A DNA stretch of 64,000 bases from Candidatus Desulfofervidaceae bacterium (GTDB lineage: Bacteria; Desulfobacterota; Desulfofervidia; Desulfofervidales; Desulfofervidaceae). Location of the stretch: positions 31,056 through 95,055 of the forward strand of contig JAMOPI010000020.1 of assembly GCA_027064585.1 (NCBI GenBank). The letters run 5' to 3'. Positions 39,114 to 47,265 of this stretch are shown here, one piece after another. Both the position numbers and the translations under genes were made by a program. The notes beneath the pieces are model-generated. The model made no database searches and was not told the DNA's origin. It saw only the letters and a program-made list of their open reading frames with translations. Within the stretch, counting starts at the first letter, position 1. Each line of letters begins with the position of its first letter.

Positions 39114-40471
39114 TATATTCCCTCCAAAAATTTTTCCGCATCTTTGATGCGGATTTGGCCGGAAATGAGTTTGGGAAGGAGGGTGTCGCGTAGGGAACCT
39201 AATATTTGAATTTCTTTTTCATTTTGTTTTATTTTTTGAAATATATAAAAAACTTGATCGGTAAACAATTTTATACAATTCCCTTGAGGAATTATCAACT
39301 CGATCTGAAGTAATGATTCGGGCTTAACACGTTGATGACTGCTCGAAGTTCCTGTAGCAAGAGAGGCAAAAACATTTAAGAAATTCTCTGAACTCAAAAG
39401 ACAGTAGAGATATTCTTTAGAAACTTTACTTGGGGTTAGAACAAAAAAATCTGTGGAACAAATAGCGTGTATATCTTCTTCAGGACATGGTAACCAAACT
39501 CTTGGTATTCTAGGGTTTAATTTAGAAATAAGTACAGCATCACGGGGAACTAAATACTTGTTGCTTTTTATATCTTTTCCTTTTTCTCTTTTTGGTACTT
39601 TCCCTTCATCAAAGGAAGGAATACTATAATGAAAGAAAATTTTTTCTGGATACTCAAAGGGTTTTATATTTTTACGCTGTAAAATAGCAATATCTTTAAT
39701 GCTTCCCACCCTCCACCCCTTCGATATCGGCCCAAGAGGCGAATCTTCAAAGGAATCAGGGAAGAGCCGGGCGATTTCAGGAGAAAGTTTAGGGGTGGAG
39801 ATAGCACGACGGCGGGCGGCTCTTTCCGCCAGGGCGTTGGGGATAGGGTTTCCGGCCTCAAGGGCATTATCAATCACCGGGTCAAAGTCCACAAACCAGG
39901 ACTTAAAGATAGTCTTTGCCATCTCCTCCAGCGTCTCATTCATCCGCCGATTAAGCTCTATCTTGTCATCCAATGTGCCGAGTATGTGGGCGATGGCTTT
40001 TTGTTCGGGGAGGGGAGGAACAAAGATTTTTCCTTTCGCTATAATATCAAAACTGACTGCTGGATATGCAGAGCCAGCGGTATTATTAGCAAGATAATTA
40101 ATAAAATTTTCTTGAATGAGACTATAATAAAGAAATTTTGGCTCTACTTTTTTTCGTTTTGGTCTAATAACCACAAAACCTGTGGAAACTACTGTATTAT
40201 TTTTTGCATTTTTAACATACCAATATGCTTTTCTTTCGGGTCTTACAGTAGAAATGATTATATCACCATTTTTCACAATACGTTTTGCTCTACTTGGAGC
40301 ATGTTCAATAGGTATTACTTTGGTTTCTAATAATTTACCCTGTTCAACAGATGAAATATCAATATATTCAATGAAATCATATGGAAAGTCTTTTCTTATA
40401 TTTTCTGGATTAATTTCTGCAACATCTGCAACTTTATATTCAGGCCACGATGATTTACTTCTCAGTAACAT
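39113..40471 (-). CDS. hsdS: type I restriction enzyme specificity subunit
   Basis: A 452-residue HsdS with two target-recognition domains, each followed by a conserved helical spacer. After TRD1 comes PLPEQKAIAHILGTLDDKI with IFKSWFVDFDPV; TRD2 begins around residue 255 (GWRVGSIKDIA) and the C-terminal spacer ends GSLRDTLLPKLISGQI. The TRDs are AT-rich while the central spacer is GC-rich, the usual mosaic of HsdS recombination. Confidence 0.92.
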   Translation of the reverse strand: MLLRSKSSWPEYKVADVAEINPENIRKDFPYDFIEYIDISSVEQGKLLETKVIPIEHAPSRAKRIVKNGDIIISTVRPERKAYWYVKNAKNNTVVSTGFVVIRPKRKKVEPKFLYYSLIQENFINYLANNTAGSAYPAVSFDIIAKGKIFVPPLPEQKAIAHILGTLDDKIELNRRMNETLEEMAKTIFKSWFVDFDPVIDNALEAGNPIPNALAERAARRRAISTPKLSPEIARLFPDSFEDSPLGPISKGWRVGSIKDIAILQRKNIKPFEYPEKIFFHYSIPSFDEGKVPKREKGKDIKSNKYLVPRDAVLISKLNPRIPRVWLPCPEEDIHAICSTDFFVLTPSKVSKEYLYCLLSSENFLNVFASLATGTSSSHQRVKPESLLQIELIIPQGNCIKLFTDQVFYIFQKIKQNEKEIQILGSLRDTLLPKLISGQIRIKDAEKFLEGI

Positions 40472-40601
40472 TTATGCTTCTACCCTTTCCTCAATCCTCT
40501 CCCTAATCTGCGAATACAATCTGGCATTAAGATCTTCACGCTCTCTCCAGCTCCCTCTCCAATTTCTCCACACTCGGCACTGTGTTTAAGCTCTCCCTCA
40601 T
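40472..40601 (-). pseudogene. small coiled-coil ORF with frameshift between darG and hsdS
   Basis: From ATG 40601 a frame reads MRESLNTVPSVEKLERELE and then stops. In the +1 frame the same charged helix continues (REDLNARLYSQIRERIEERV) to a TAA directly before the hsdS ATG. A GAGAGAG run at the switch point suggests a one-base indel or programmed slippage. Its tight packing with hsdS suggests it was a real small gene of about 43 residues. Confidence 0.45.
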
Positions 40602-40612
40602 AAAACTTTTTC

Positions 40613-41644
40613 CTAAATCCAGCCTTCCTTACGCAGGTGTTCCCATGCAACCCGAATGTGATCAGGACGGAAACGCTTTCTTTTGTGTGCATTCCAGTTT
40701 CTGAAACCTTCTATAGCAGCCTGGTAATTCTCTCGCACAGCGGGATCTTCTTGAGCAAGCCAATGGACAGTGGCTAACAATTCCATTCCGTATGGCGTTT
40801 CAAACCCATAAATAAGACGCGCCACCCGGTCTATTCGTTGCAAAGTTTCGGGGTAATTCTGCAAAAAGGCCTCTGCTTCTTCTTGGGCCCCAGGAAGGAG
40901 ATAAATTTCTGCTCTCCTACTACGATCGCCGTAACCGCGCAAATAATGACCTTCCAGACGCTGGAGCACAAAGTGTAGATTTTCAGCGTAAGGACCATAT
41001 TTATGTTTGACATAATTCAAGCGCAGGGGCTCACCGGAGGATTGAAGAAAATAAGCCAATTTTTGAATTTCTAGGTGAGTTAACCGGTATCCAGGAATAG
41101 CATAACGGTCTATCAAAACGATTAAAGCCGCTCGGCCTTTAGTCAGTCGCGGGCGCCTGGTAGCAATCTTCATTTGATCCGCAGCAGGTGCTTTATAGGG
41201 TTCGTAAATCAACACCCGCACATCTGGAAGAGACTCAAAAGCCTTGACGATAAGCGGACGCACATCTTCCCAGCGCAAACCACCAAAACCACAACCTAAA
41301 GGCGGAATGGCAATTGAACGAATATTTTTTTTCTTAACAAGGCGCACTAAATCTTCTAAACCTTTTTGAATATCTTCAATCCTTGACTTACTACGCCAAT
41401 GACGTTTGGTTGGAAAATTGATAATATAGCGAGGATTAGTGAGACGTCCAGTTGCAACAACAAACATTTTTCCTATTTTTACTTCACCACATTTGCAAGC
41501 TTTTTTATATGCTTCATAATTTTCTGGAAAAGCCTGGCGAAACTGTAAAGCAATACCTTTGCCCATTACTCCTACTGTGTTCACCGTATTGACCAGGGCC
41601 TCTACATCGGCCTCTAATAAATTACCTTTGGTGAACTCAATCAT
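40613..41644 (-). CDS. darG: DarG-like macrodomain antitoxin
   Basis: About 343 residues. The N-terminal macrodomain has IEFTKGNLLEADVEALVNTVN, GVMGKGIALQF and IPPLGCGFGGLRWEDV, the ADP-ribose-binding loops of DarG/TARG-like enzymes that remove ADP-ribose from DNA. A C-terminal helical domain (from about residue 165) presumably binds DarT. The ATG at 41644 follows GGGGGT and avoids overlap with darT. Confidence 0.85.
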   Translation of the reverse strand: MIEFTKGNLLEADVEALVNTVNTVGVMGKGIALQFRQAFPENYEAYKKACKCGEVKIGKMFVVATGRLTNPRYIINFPTKRHWRSKSRIEDIQKGLEDLVRLVKKKNIRSIAIPPLGCGFGGLRWEDVRPLIVKAFESLPDVRVLIYEPYKAPAADQMKIATRRPRLTKGRAALIVLIDRYAIPGYRLTHLEIQKLAYFLQSSGEPLRLNYVKHKYGPYAENLHFVLQRLEGHYLRGYGDRSRRAEIYLLPGAQEEAEAFLQNYPETLQRIDRVARLIYGFETPYGMELLATVHWLAQEDPAVRENYQAAIEGFRNWNAHKRKRFRPDHIRVAWEHLRKEGWI

Positions 41645-41658
41645 GATGAATACCCCCA

Positions 41659-42318
41659 TTAATAATACCAAGAACGTTGCACACTTATTATTGGTCTGTG
41701 ATTAGCTTGATTTATAAGCTTTTCTACCTGTTGCGCTATTTTCCTATTGTAAACACCTATCTCGTGGATTAACTCCCAGGGAAAAAATTTATGCACCAAA
41801 AACTCAGCCTGACGACGGCGTTTGCGATCTCCATCTTCAAAAGTGTCGTACCAGTATTTAGCTTTCATAATTTGCCAATCCACTTCTTGTAAGTCTTTCA
41901 AATTGGTAAAAAAACGGCTAATAGCCATTTCGGCATGGCCATCAGTAAAAACAAAAGATAAACCAGCTTGAACTACAGCTTGAACCGAGGAGACCAAATG
42001 CAAAATAGGCTCTTGACCTTCGGTGTAACCTTCTACATTTCCTCGGTGTATGGCGTATAGCATAGGAGAGCGCGGCGCAAAATAAAAAGGTACATAATCC
42101 GCTAAAGTACCGCCTGGATCACAAGGGACATGCCTTTGGGCACGTCGTTGTTTGATATGCTGGTGTGCAATACTTGTAGACACAAGACCTCTTGCGCCAG
42201 CTTCACGGTCACACCATAAGCCACCCTCGCGTAAAATGCTTGTCAAATTACGAATGTGGGTAATGTGATAGATATAAATTTCTCGCACATCTTGTGCGAA
42301 AATTACAATGCCTCCCAA
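41659..42318 (-). CDS. darT: DarT-like DNA ADP-ribosyltransferase toxin (DUF4433)
   Basis: A 219-residue DarT homologue. [19 protein letters not shown] at the start, [16 protein letters not shown] in the ARTT region, and the catalytic Glu in [11 protein letters not shown] near residue 166 match DarT, which ADP-ribosylates thymidine in single-stranded DNA. It starts with TTG at 42318, overlapping hsdM, or with GTG at 42288. darT and darG are embedded in the hsd operon, a possible back-up that kills when restriction fails. Confidence 0.87.
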   Translation of the reverse strand: MGGIVIFAQDVREIYIYHITHIRNLTSILREGGLWCDREAGARGLVSTSIAHQHIKQRRAQRHVPCDPGGTLADYVPFYFAPRSPMLYAIHRGNVEGYTEGQEPILHLVSSVQAVVQAGLSFVFTDGHAEMAISRFFTNLKDLQEVDWQIMKAKYWYDTFEDGDRKRRRQAEFLVHKFFPWELIHEIGVYNRKIAQQVEKLINQANHRPIISVQRSWYY

Positions 42319-44021
42319 AACCCAAGCTCCTTTAAATTGTGTCTTATAGCCTCTTCAAGTTTTGTACTTTCGGCAAATTGGACTTCCAGCTCCGCCAGCA
42401 GTCGCTTCATTTTCTCTTCAAAAACTTCGTCGTCTTCCTCCTGAATCTCTACACCCACATACCGGCCAGGAGTGAGGATGTAATCGTGTTCTCTTATTTC
42501 CTCTATGGTGGCACTTTTACAGAATCCAGGGATGTCTTTATACTCACCGGCGCCTTCTTCGCCGCGCCAGGCGTGGTATGTCCGGGCAATTTTCTTGATC
42601 TCTTCGTCTGTAAGTTCTCTATGGACGCGATCCACCATGACGCCCATTTTGCGGGCATCAATGAAAAGGACTTCTCCACGACGGTCGCGCAAAGGCTTGC
42701 CACCTTTGGTAGGTTTGCCTGATTTATCCCGCGCAATAAACCACAAACAGGCTGGGATCTGAGTGCTGTAAAAGAGCTGCGGCGGAAGCGCTACAATGCA
42801 ATCTACTAAATCGGCTTCAATGATATTTTTGCGAATTTCGCCTTCTCCACCCTGGTTGGAAGAGAGGGAGCCGTTGGCCAGCACAAAACCGGCAATGCCT
42901 ACCGGGGAAAGATGGTGGATGATGTGCTGCACCCAAGCAAAGTTGGCGTTATTAGCTGGAGGGACTCCGAATTTCCAGCGCACATCATTTTTAAACTCTT
43001 CCTGCCCCCAGGCCTTCTGATTGAAAGGTGGATTGGCGAGGATGAAGTCGGCTTTAAGGGTAGGGTGTAAATCATTATGAAAAGTGTCTGCCGCATAGGG
43101 GCCAAGGTTGGCCTCTATCCTCCGGATAGCAAGGTTCATCTTGGCCAGGCGCCAGGTGGTCGGGTTTGACTCTTGGCCGTAAATGGAGATGTCTCCAAGG
43201 TGCCCGCCATGGGCATTGATGAATTCTTCGCTTTGGACAAACATGCCCCCTGAACCACAGCAAGGGTCATATACCCGGCCCTGGTAAGGTTCGATCATTT
43301 CTACAAGGAGACGCACGATACACCGAGGAGTATAAAACTCGCCACCTTTGCGGCCCTCGGCACTGGCAAACTGGCCGAGGAAGTATTCGTAAACCCGGCC
43401 TAAAATATCTTTGGATTGATTTTCACGGTCTCCCAGACCAATGGTGCTGATGAGATCAACGAGTTCGCCAAGGCGCCGTTTGTCAAGCTCGGGCTTAGCG
43501 TAAATTTTGGGAAGCACACCTTTGAGACTCGGGTTTTCTTTTTCAATGGCCACCATGGCGTCGTCAATAATTTGCCCAATCTCAGGCTGCTTAGCCCTTT
43601 CCTGAATATACGACCACCGAGCTTTAGGTGGAACATAAAAGACATTTTCAGCGAGGTACTCGTCACGATCCTCCAAAGTTTCATAACGAGCCTCAGGCTC
43701 TTTAACAAACCATGGACTTTCGGGATTGGTAACTTCTTTCTCTAATTGTTTTCTTCTTTCCTCAAAGGCGTCTGAAAGATACTTGAGAAAGATGAGCCCA
43801 AGAACCACATGTTTGTACTCCGCAGCGTCAAGATGCCCGCGGAGTTTATTGGCTGCTTCCCACAGCTTGGCCTCAAAACCGAGATTGGCCCCGTTGTTTG
43901 TCTCAACCTTTTGGGGAGGACGAGAACGTCTTCTGGCTTTGGGTTTTTCTTGAATCTGGCTATCCAGATTAAGACCCAGATCTTCATGAAGGGATTCGCC
44001 GGTAGGATTCTTTCTCGGCAT
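42303..44021 (-). CDS. hsdM: type I restriction-modification methyltransferase subunit
   Basis: A 572-residue N6-adenine methyltransferase. The N-terminal HsdM helical domain ([20 protein letters not shown]) is followed by [15 protein letters not shown], AdoMet motif [11 protein letters not shown], and the catalytic NPPFN near residue 333. The ATG at 44021 with GAGG upstream is preferred. First gene of the hsdM-darT-darG-hsdS-OLD-hsdR operon. Confidence 0.93.
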   Translation of the reverse strand: MPRKNPTGESLHEDLGLNLDSQIQEKPKARRRSRPPQKVETNNGANLGFEAKLWEAANKLRGHLDAAEYKHVVLGLIFLKYLSDAFEERRKQLEKEVTNPESPWFVKEPEARYETLEDRDEYLAENVFYVPPKARWSYIQERAKQPEIGQIIDDAMVAIEKENPSLKGVLPKIYAKPELDKRRLGELVDLISTIGLGDRENQSKDILGRVYEYFLGQFASAEGRKGGEFYTPRCIVRLLVEMIEPYQGRVYDPCCGSGGMFVQSEEFINAHGGHLGDISIYGQESNPTTWRLAKMNLAIRRIEANLGPYAADTFHNDLHPTLKADFILANPPFNQKAWGQEEFKNDVRWKFGVPPANNANFAWVQHIIHHLSPVGIAGFVLANGSLSSNQGGEGEIRKNIIEADLVDCIVALPPQLFYSTQIPACLWFIARDKSGKPTKGGKPLRDRRGEVLFIDARKMGVMVDRVHRELTDEEIKKIARTYHAWRGEEGAGEYKDIPGFCKSATIEEIREHDYILTPGRYVGVEIQEEDDEVFEEKMKRLLAELEVQFAESTKLEEAIRHNLKELGFWEAL

Positions 44022-44045
44022 AAGCAAACCTCAATAAATTACTTT

Positions 44046-44103
44046 ATTTAACGCCAAAGCTCAGCGGCGGGCGGTCAGCCCGTCCGGGAGAGGTTTGTTA
44101 GAA
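44046..44103 (-). other. integron attC-like recombination site
   Basis: A 58-bp GC-rich imperfect hairpin in an AT-rich gap. On the minus strand it begins TTCTAAC, 6 of 7 matches to the RYYYAAC box, and ends GTTAAAT, an exact match to GTTRRRY. Between these lie partly complementary arms (GGACGGG / CGCCCGCCGCTGAGC) around a CTGA loop. It starts at the stop codon of the MazF-like gene, where an attC lies in a gene cassette. No integron integrase is visible in the window. Confidence 0.55.
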
Positions 44104-44430
44104 ATTTTCTATACATATCTTAAATTTCTCCAACAAATTTTGACAAATCTCTTCTTTCTTACCTTCGGATAAATGAGTCAATTTTTTCTTTATCCTCTTT
44201 TTTGAAACCGTAAAAATATAATTTAATTTCAAAACGCTATCTACTATTAGACCTTCACTTTTGGAAATAAAAATTCCCTGCATTTTTATATTACTTGTAA
44301 TTCCTGCTATTATTACATTGTTCAACTCTTCAAATAAAACCAATGCTGGTCTTAATTTTGTTCCAAATTTATCTGTAAATGGAACTTCTACTAAGACAAT
44401 GTCACCAAACTTTAAATCATTTTGTCCCAT
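44098..44430 (-). CDS. MazF/PemK-family toxin
   Basis: A 110-residue protein beginning KFGDIVLVEVPFTDKFGTKLRPALVL, the MazF/PemK SH3-like barrel with the conserved FGD and RPALVL blocks, then the ITSN motif. Probably an mRNA endoribonuclease. Overlaps its small upstream partner by 19 bp, and its stop lies within the attC-like site. Confidence 0.85.
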   Translation of the reverse strand: MGQNDLKFGDIVLVEVPFTDKFGTKLRPALVLFEELNNVIIAGITSNIKMQGIFISKSEGLIVDSVLKLNYIFTVSKKRIKKKLTHLSEGKKEEICQNLLEKFKICIENF

Positions 44431-44618
44431 ATACTATCTTCCTCATTATCCCATAACTCTTTCATTTTTTCTAATTGAGCTAATTCTATATCTTGTTGAA
44501 AAATAAAATCTTCTATTAACCTTTTTAAAAAATCCTGAACGCTCTCATTTTTTCCTTTTAATTGTTCAATAGTCATTATTAATTCTTGAGAAAGAGGAAT
44601 ATATGCTATATCTTCCAT
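44412..44618 (-). CDS. putative antitoxin of the MazF-like toxin
   Basis: About 68 residues: a short N-terminal strand (DIAYIPLSQELIMTIEQLKG) that may be a ribbon-helix-helix or AbrB-like DNA-binding part, then an acidic C-terminus ending EEDSIWDKM, typical of the toxin-wrapping tail of antitoxins. The start at ATG 44618 is preferred over a TTG at 44624. Confidence 0.65.
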   Translation of the reverse strand: MEDIAYIPLSQELIMTIEQLKGKNESVQDFLKRLIEDFIFQQDIELAQLEKMKELWDNEEDSIWDKMI

Positions 44619-44722
44619 ACCCAATCTCCCATTTTTTTAATTTTTACTTTTTCTAACTTTTTATATGCTCTGCATCTTTCTTTTTCAAGCTCTTTTTCAA
44701 CTTCTTTTATAAAACCTTTCAT
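44606..44722 (-). CDS. 38-residue ORF starting in the cobO-like junction
   Basis: The ATG and first five codons (MKGFI) are the same bases as the start of cobO, copied in the flanking repeat. The rest (KEVEKELEKERCRAYKKLEK...) is a charged helix. It overlaps the waaF stop by 4 bp and the antitoxin start by 13 bp. It may be a chimera formed at insertion, translated by the coupling once used for cobO. Confidence 0.4.
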   Translation of the reverse strand: MKGFIKEVEKELEKERCRAYKKLEKVKIKKMGDWVWKI

Positions 44723-44741
44723 GTTATTAGCCTTTTTACTT
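44709..44741 (+). repeat. island-flanking direct repeat, right copy (33 bp)
   Basis: Identical to 33052-33084, covering the end of waaF and the first codons of a cobO-like start. Similarity fades over the next 22 bp into waaF. Confidence 0.9.
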
Positions 44742-45714
44742 CTCCAAATACCTCTTCTACCTTGATTTCTCGCATACAGCGGTGATCCTTGGGGCACACC
44801 CTGGCCTTACATGGAGCACAGGAAACGAGATGATGGATGATTTTGGTCTTATCACCATAAGGGCTAGTTCTTTTGGGATCAGTAGGGCCAAAGATGGCAA
44901 TTTGCGGGCGATCTAGGGCGGCAGTTAGGTGCATTAGACCCGAATCATTAGTTACAACAAACTTGGCATCTTTTATAATCGCCATTGCCCCGGCTAAAGA
45001 GGTAAGGCCAGTAAGATCATAGAGGCCGTCAGTCTTTTTTATGTTGTCTAAAATTTGGCTGGCAATCTGCTTGTCTTTGGCACTACCAAGCATAATAACA
45101 GCTAGCCCCAGTTCGTCTTTTATTCTTTCTGCCAATTTGGCAAAGTATGCTGGTGGCCAACATTTGGCTGGGCCATAGGCTGCCCCAGGGGCAAAGACAA
45201 TGTAATCTTTTGGCCAGCGAAATTGCTCCCAAAGCCTTTTTTGCTCTTCTTGACCCTTAGCGGTAGGGGATAAAACCGGACTACAGGGCTTTACTTTAAG
45301 GCCCATCTGTTTTAAAAGCTGGAGGTAGTAATCAATTTGGTGAAGTTTCTTTGGCGGCGGATAGCGGTGAGTTAACAAGAAATGCCGCCCATCAGTGGCA
45401 TAGCCAATGCGCCTTGGAATACGTGTTAAAAAGGCCGCCAAGGCAGAGGAAAAAGAATTGGGCAAAAGGATACAAATATCAAAATTCTGCCCTAGCTTAG
45501 AACAGAGGAGTTTTAAAAAAGAATTCTCATAAGTAATGACTTCATCTATCTTTTGATATGCCTCAAAGACAGGGATTAAGTGGGGTTTACACCAAACAGC
45601 CAGATGGGCCTTAGGGTAGGCCGCACGTAAGTTTTCTAAAAAAGGTAGGGCCATGACTGCATCACCCAGCCAGTTAGGACTTCGCACTAAAATCCGAGTC
45701 TTTCCTTTAACCAT
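44719..45714 (-). CDS. waaF: lipopolysaccharide heptosyltransferase
   Basis: A GT9-family glycosyltransferase of 331 residues that adds heptose to inner-core LPS. RILVRSPNWLGDAVMALPFLENL at the start, FAPGAAYGPAKCWP, the VTNDSGLMHLTAALDRPQIAIFGPTDP block and CPKDHRCMREI at the end match heptosyltransferase II. It overlaps lpxK by 28 bp. Its 3' end is duplicated beside cobO. Confidence 0.9.
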   Translation of the reverse strand: MVKGKTRILVRSPNWLGDAVMALPFLENLRAAYPKAHLAVWCKPHLIPVFEAYQKIDEVITYENSFLKLLCSKLGQNFDICILLPNSFSSALAAFLTRIPRRIGYATDGRHFLLTHRYPPPKKLHQIDYYLQLLKQMGLKVKPCSPVLSPTAKGQEEQKRLWEQFRWPKDYIVFAPGAAYGPAKCWPPAYFAKLAERIKDELGLAVIMLGSAKDKQIASQILDNIKKTDGLYDLTGLTSLAGAMAIIKDAKFVVTNDSGLMHLTAALDRPQIAIFGPTDPKRTSPYGDKTKIIHHLVSCAPCKARVCPKDHRCMREIKVEEVFGEVKRLIT

Positions 45715-46778
45715 GTGCCAAATGCCTCTTTTTCAGCTATATTCAGTTCTATCCTGGGAAACGCAAGTTGCAAGCCAGCTTGGATAAATTCCTTTTTAAA
45801 GGAGAACAGCTTTACTGCATCCTTTTCGGTTGTTACCAATACCTTAACCTTTTTGTTCTTGGCCAGACAAATCAAATGCTGAATGTCTTTTTTCGTATAA
45901 ATGTGATGGTCTGCAAAGGGCAAAAGGGCAACTATTTTTAACCCCAATACGATGCAGGTTTGGTAAAAATCCATTGGTTTGGCGATACCACAAAAGGCGA
46001 TTGCATTGATTGCGTTTGTTGGGTTTATAGGGTTTGTTGTGTTAAATGCGTTAAAAAGGAGAGATATTTTTGTTTGGGTGGTGAATATCTTTAAATGCGG
46101 GAAACGGTTGATTAAAAATTGTTTTAGCCTCATTGCCTTTTCTTCATCTTTTATCTTTGTCAACACCACGGCATCGGCCCGGTTTAAGGCAGAAATGGGC
46201 TCGCGCAGTATGCCTCTAGGCAAAAGATGGCCATTTCCAAAAGGCCTTTCAGCATCAAGAAGTACAATCTCCAAGTCTTTTTTCAAGGCATAGTGTTGAA
46301 AGGCGTCATCTAATACTACTACCTCTGGGCCAAAGCGTTTAAAGGCGAGGGTAATAACCTGATAGCGCTCTTTGCCCTTAAGTACCGGAATGCTCTTTAA
46401 GTTTTTTGCCAAAAGATAACCTTCGTCTCCTGCTTCCATAGGGGACAAAAATATGCGCTCTCCATCAGAGATAAGCATCTTATCAGAACGAGCCTTATAC
46501 CCCCTAGTGACTACGGCTACTTTTCTTCCCATCTCCCTTAAAAATTGGGCCAAAAAAATAACAAAGGGCGTCTTTCCTGTGCCACCTACGGTAAGGTTGC
46601 CCACGCTAATGACCTTACACGGAGACTTTTTTACTTCTAACCAGCCCCTTTTATAGACCAGCTGATGGAGCTTAAGGCCACCTAAATAAAGAAAACTAAG
46701 GCCATGGGCTACAGTCTTTAAAAAACGGTAGCCCGAGGTATCAGTGGTAATGGCATCAAAGATAGAGTTTAATGACAT
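45687..46778 (-). CDS. lpxK: tetraacyldisaccharide 4'-kinase
   Basis: A lipid A kinase of 363 residues. The P-loop is VISVGNLTVGGTGKTPF near residue 56, with VVLDDAFQHYALKKDLEIVLLDA, RADAVVLTK and FADHHIYTKKDI downstream. Between residues about 242 and 256 there is an unusual tri-residue run (NTT NPI NPT NAI NAI) encoded by the 9-bp repeat, placed in a variable linker just before IAFCGIAKP, so activity is probably kept. Confidence 0.93.
   Translation of the reverse strand: MSLNSIFDAITTDTSGYRFLKTVAHGLSFLYLGGLKLHQLVYKRGWLEVKKSPCKVISVGNLTVGGTGKTPFVIFLAQFLREMGRKVAVVTRGYKARSDKMLISDGERIFLSPMEAGDEGYLLAKNLKSIPVLKGKERYQVITLAFKRFGPEVVVLDDAFQHYALKKDLEIVLLDAERPFGNGHLLPRGILREPISALNRADAVVLTKIKDEEKAMRLKQFLINRFPHLKIFTTQTKISLLFNAFNTTNPINPTNAINAIAFCGIAKPMDFYQTCIVLGLKIVALLPFADHHIYTKKDIQHLICLAKNKKVKVLVTTEKDAVKLFSFKKEFIQAGLQLAFPRIELNIAEKEAFGTWLKERLGF
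46003..46056 (+). repeat. 9-bp tandem repeat inside lpxK, in frame
   Basis: Units GCATTGATT, GCGTTTGTT, GGGTTTATA, GGGTTTGTT, GTGTTAAAT, GCGTTAAAA. Read on the coding strand they give repeating Asn-x-x triplets, and the 9-bp period keeps the lpxK frame open. Confidence 0.75.
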
Positions 46779-46856
46779 TCTAAGCTTGCCTTTATCCCAA
46801 GCAAAAATTCAGCCAGATGATACAGCAAAAAGACATGTGAAGCAAGGCAGTAACCC

Positions 46857-46900
46857 TTGACAGCCAGATTGAAAAAATATATTTAAATATGCAAATATTT
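46857..46900 (+). promoter_or_regulatory. arsR promoter and candidate operator
   Basis: A perfect TTGACA (46857-46862) is followed after 17 bp by TATTTA (46880-46885). The inverted repeat AAATAT-GCAA-ATATTT (46885-46900) overlaps the end of the -10 region and lies 20 bp before the ArsR start. Autorepression through this palindrome is a natural reading for an ArsR-family gene. Confidence 0.5.
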
Positions 46901-46920
46901 TGATATGCTGAAAGACAGGT

Positions 46921-47265
46921 ATGGAAGTAAAAGAACTTTCCAAAGTCTTTAAGGCCATGAGCGATGAAACCAGGTTAAAAATGCTGGCCTGCTTGGCTGA
47001 AAGGAAAGAGTTATGTGTCTGTGAATTCCAGGAATTGCTGGGACTTTCGCAGCCAACAGTCTCGCGTCATCTAAGAATTTTAGAAGAGGCCGGCTTTCTA
47101 AAAAGCCGACGGGAGGGACAGTGGGTAATTTATCGGCTTAAGGAAGATAATAAGATTCAGATGCAGCTAAGCAGGATAGTAGATGAGATTTTAAAAAAAG
47201 ATCCAGAACTGATCGCCTTTATTGCTAAGGCCAAAGAAATAAATTTAAGAAAACGGGATGTTTAA
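46921..47265 (+). CDS. ArsR-family transcriptional regulator
   Basis: A 114-residue winged-helix repressor. LFKAMSDETRLKMLACL-type start, the ELCVCEFQELLG segment with a CVC pair in helix 3 (a metal, metalloid or thiol-sensing position in ArsR/CadC relatives), the recognition helix SQPTVSRHLRILEEAG and the wing GQWVIYRL. It heads the FmdE-TauE-octaheme cytochrome operon and probably controls it. Confidence 0.88.
   Translation: MEVKELSKVFKAMSDETRLKMLACLAERKELCVCEFQELLGLSQPTVSRHLRILEEAGFLKSRREGQWVIYRLKEDNKIQMQLSRIVDEILKKDPELIAFIAKAKEINLRKRDV

Noticed and set aside
33052..44741. Island as an IS-bounded composite transposon
   Set aside because: No transposase genes or terminal inverted repeats are seen at either end; the flanking repeats are direct copies of a gene junction.
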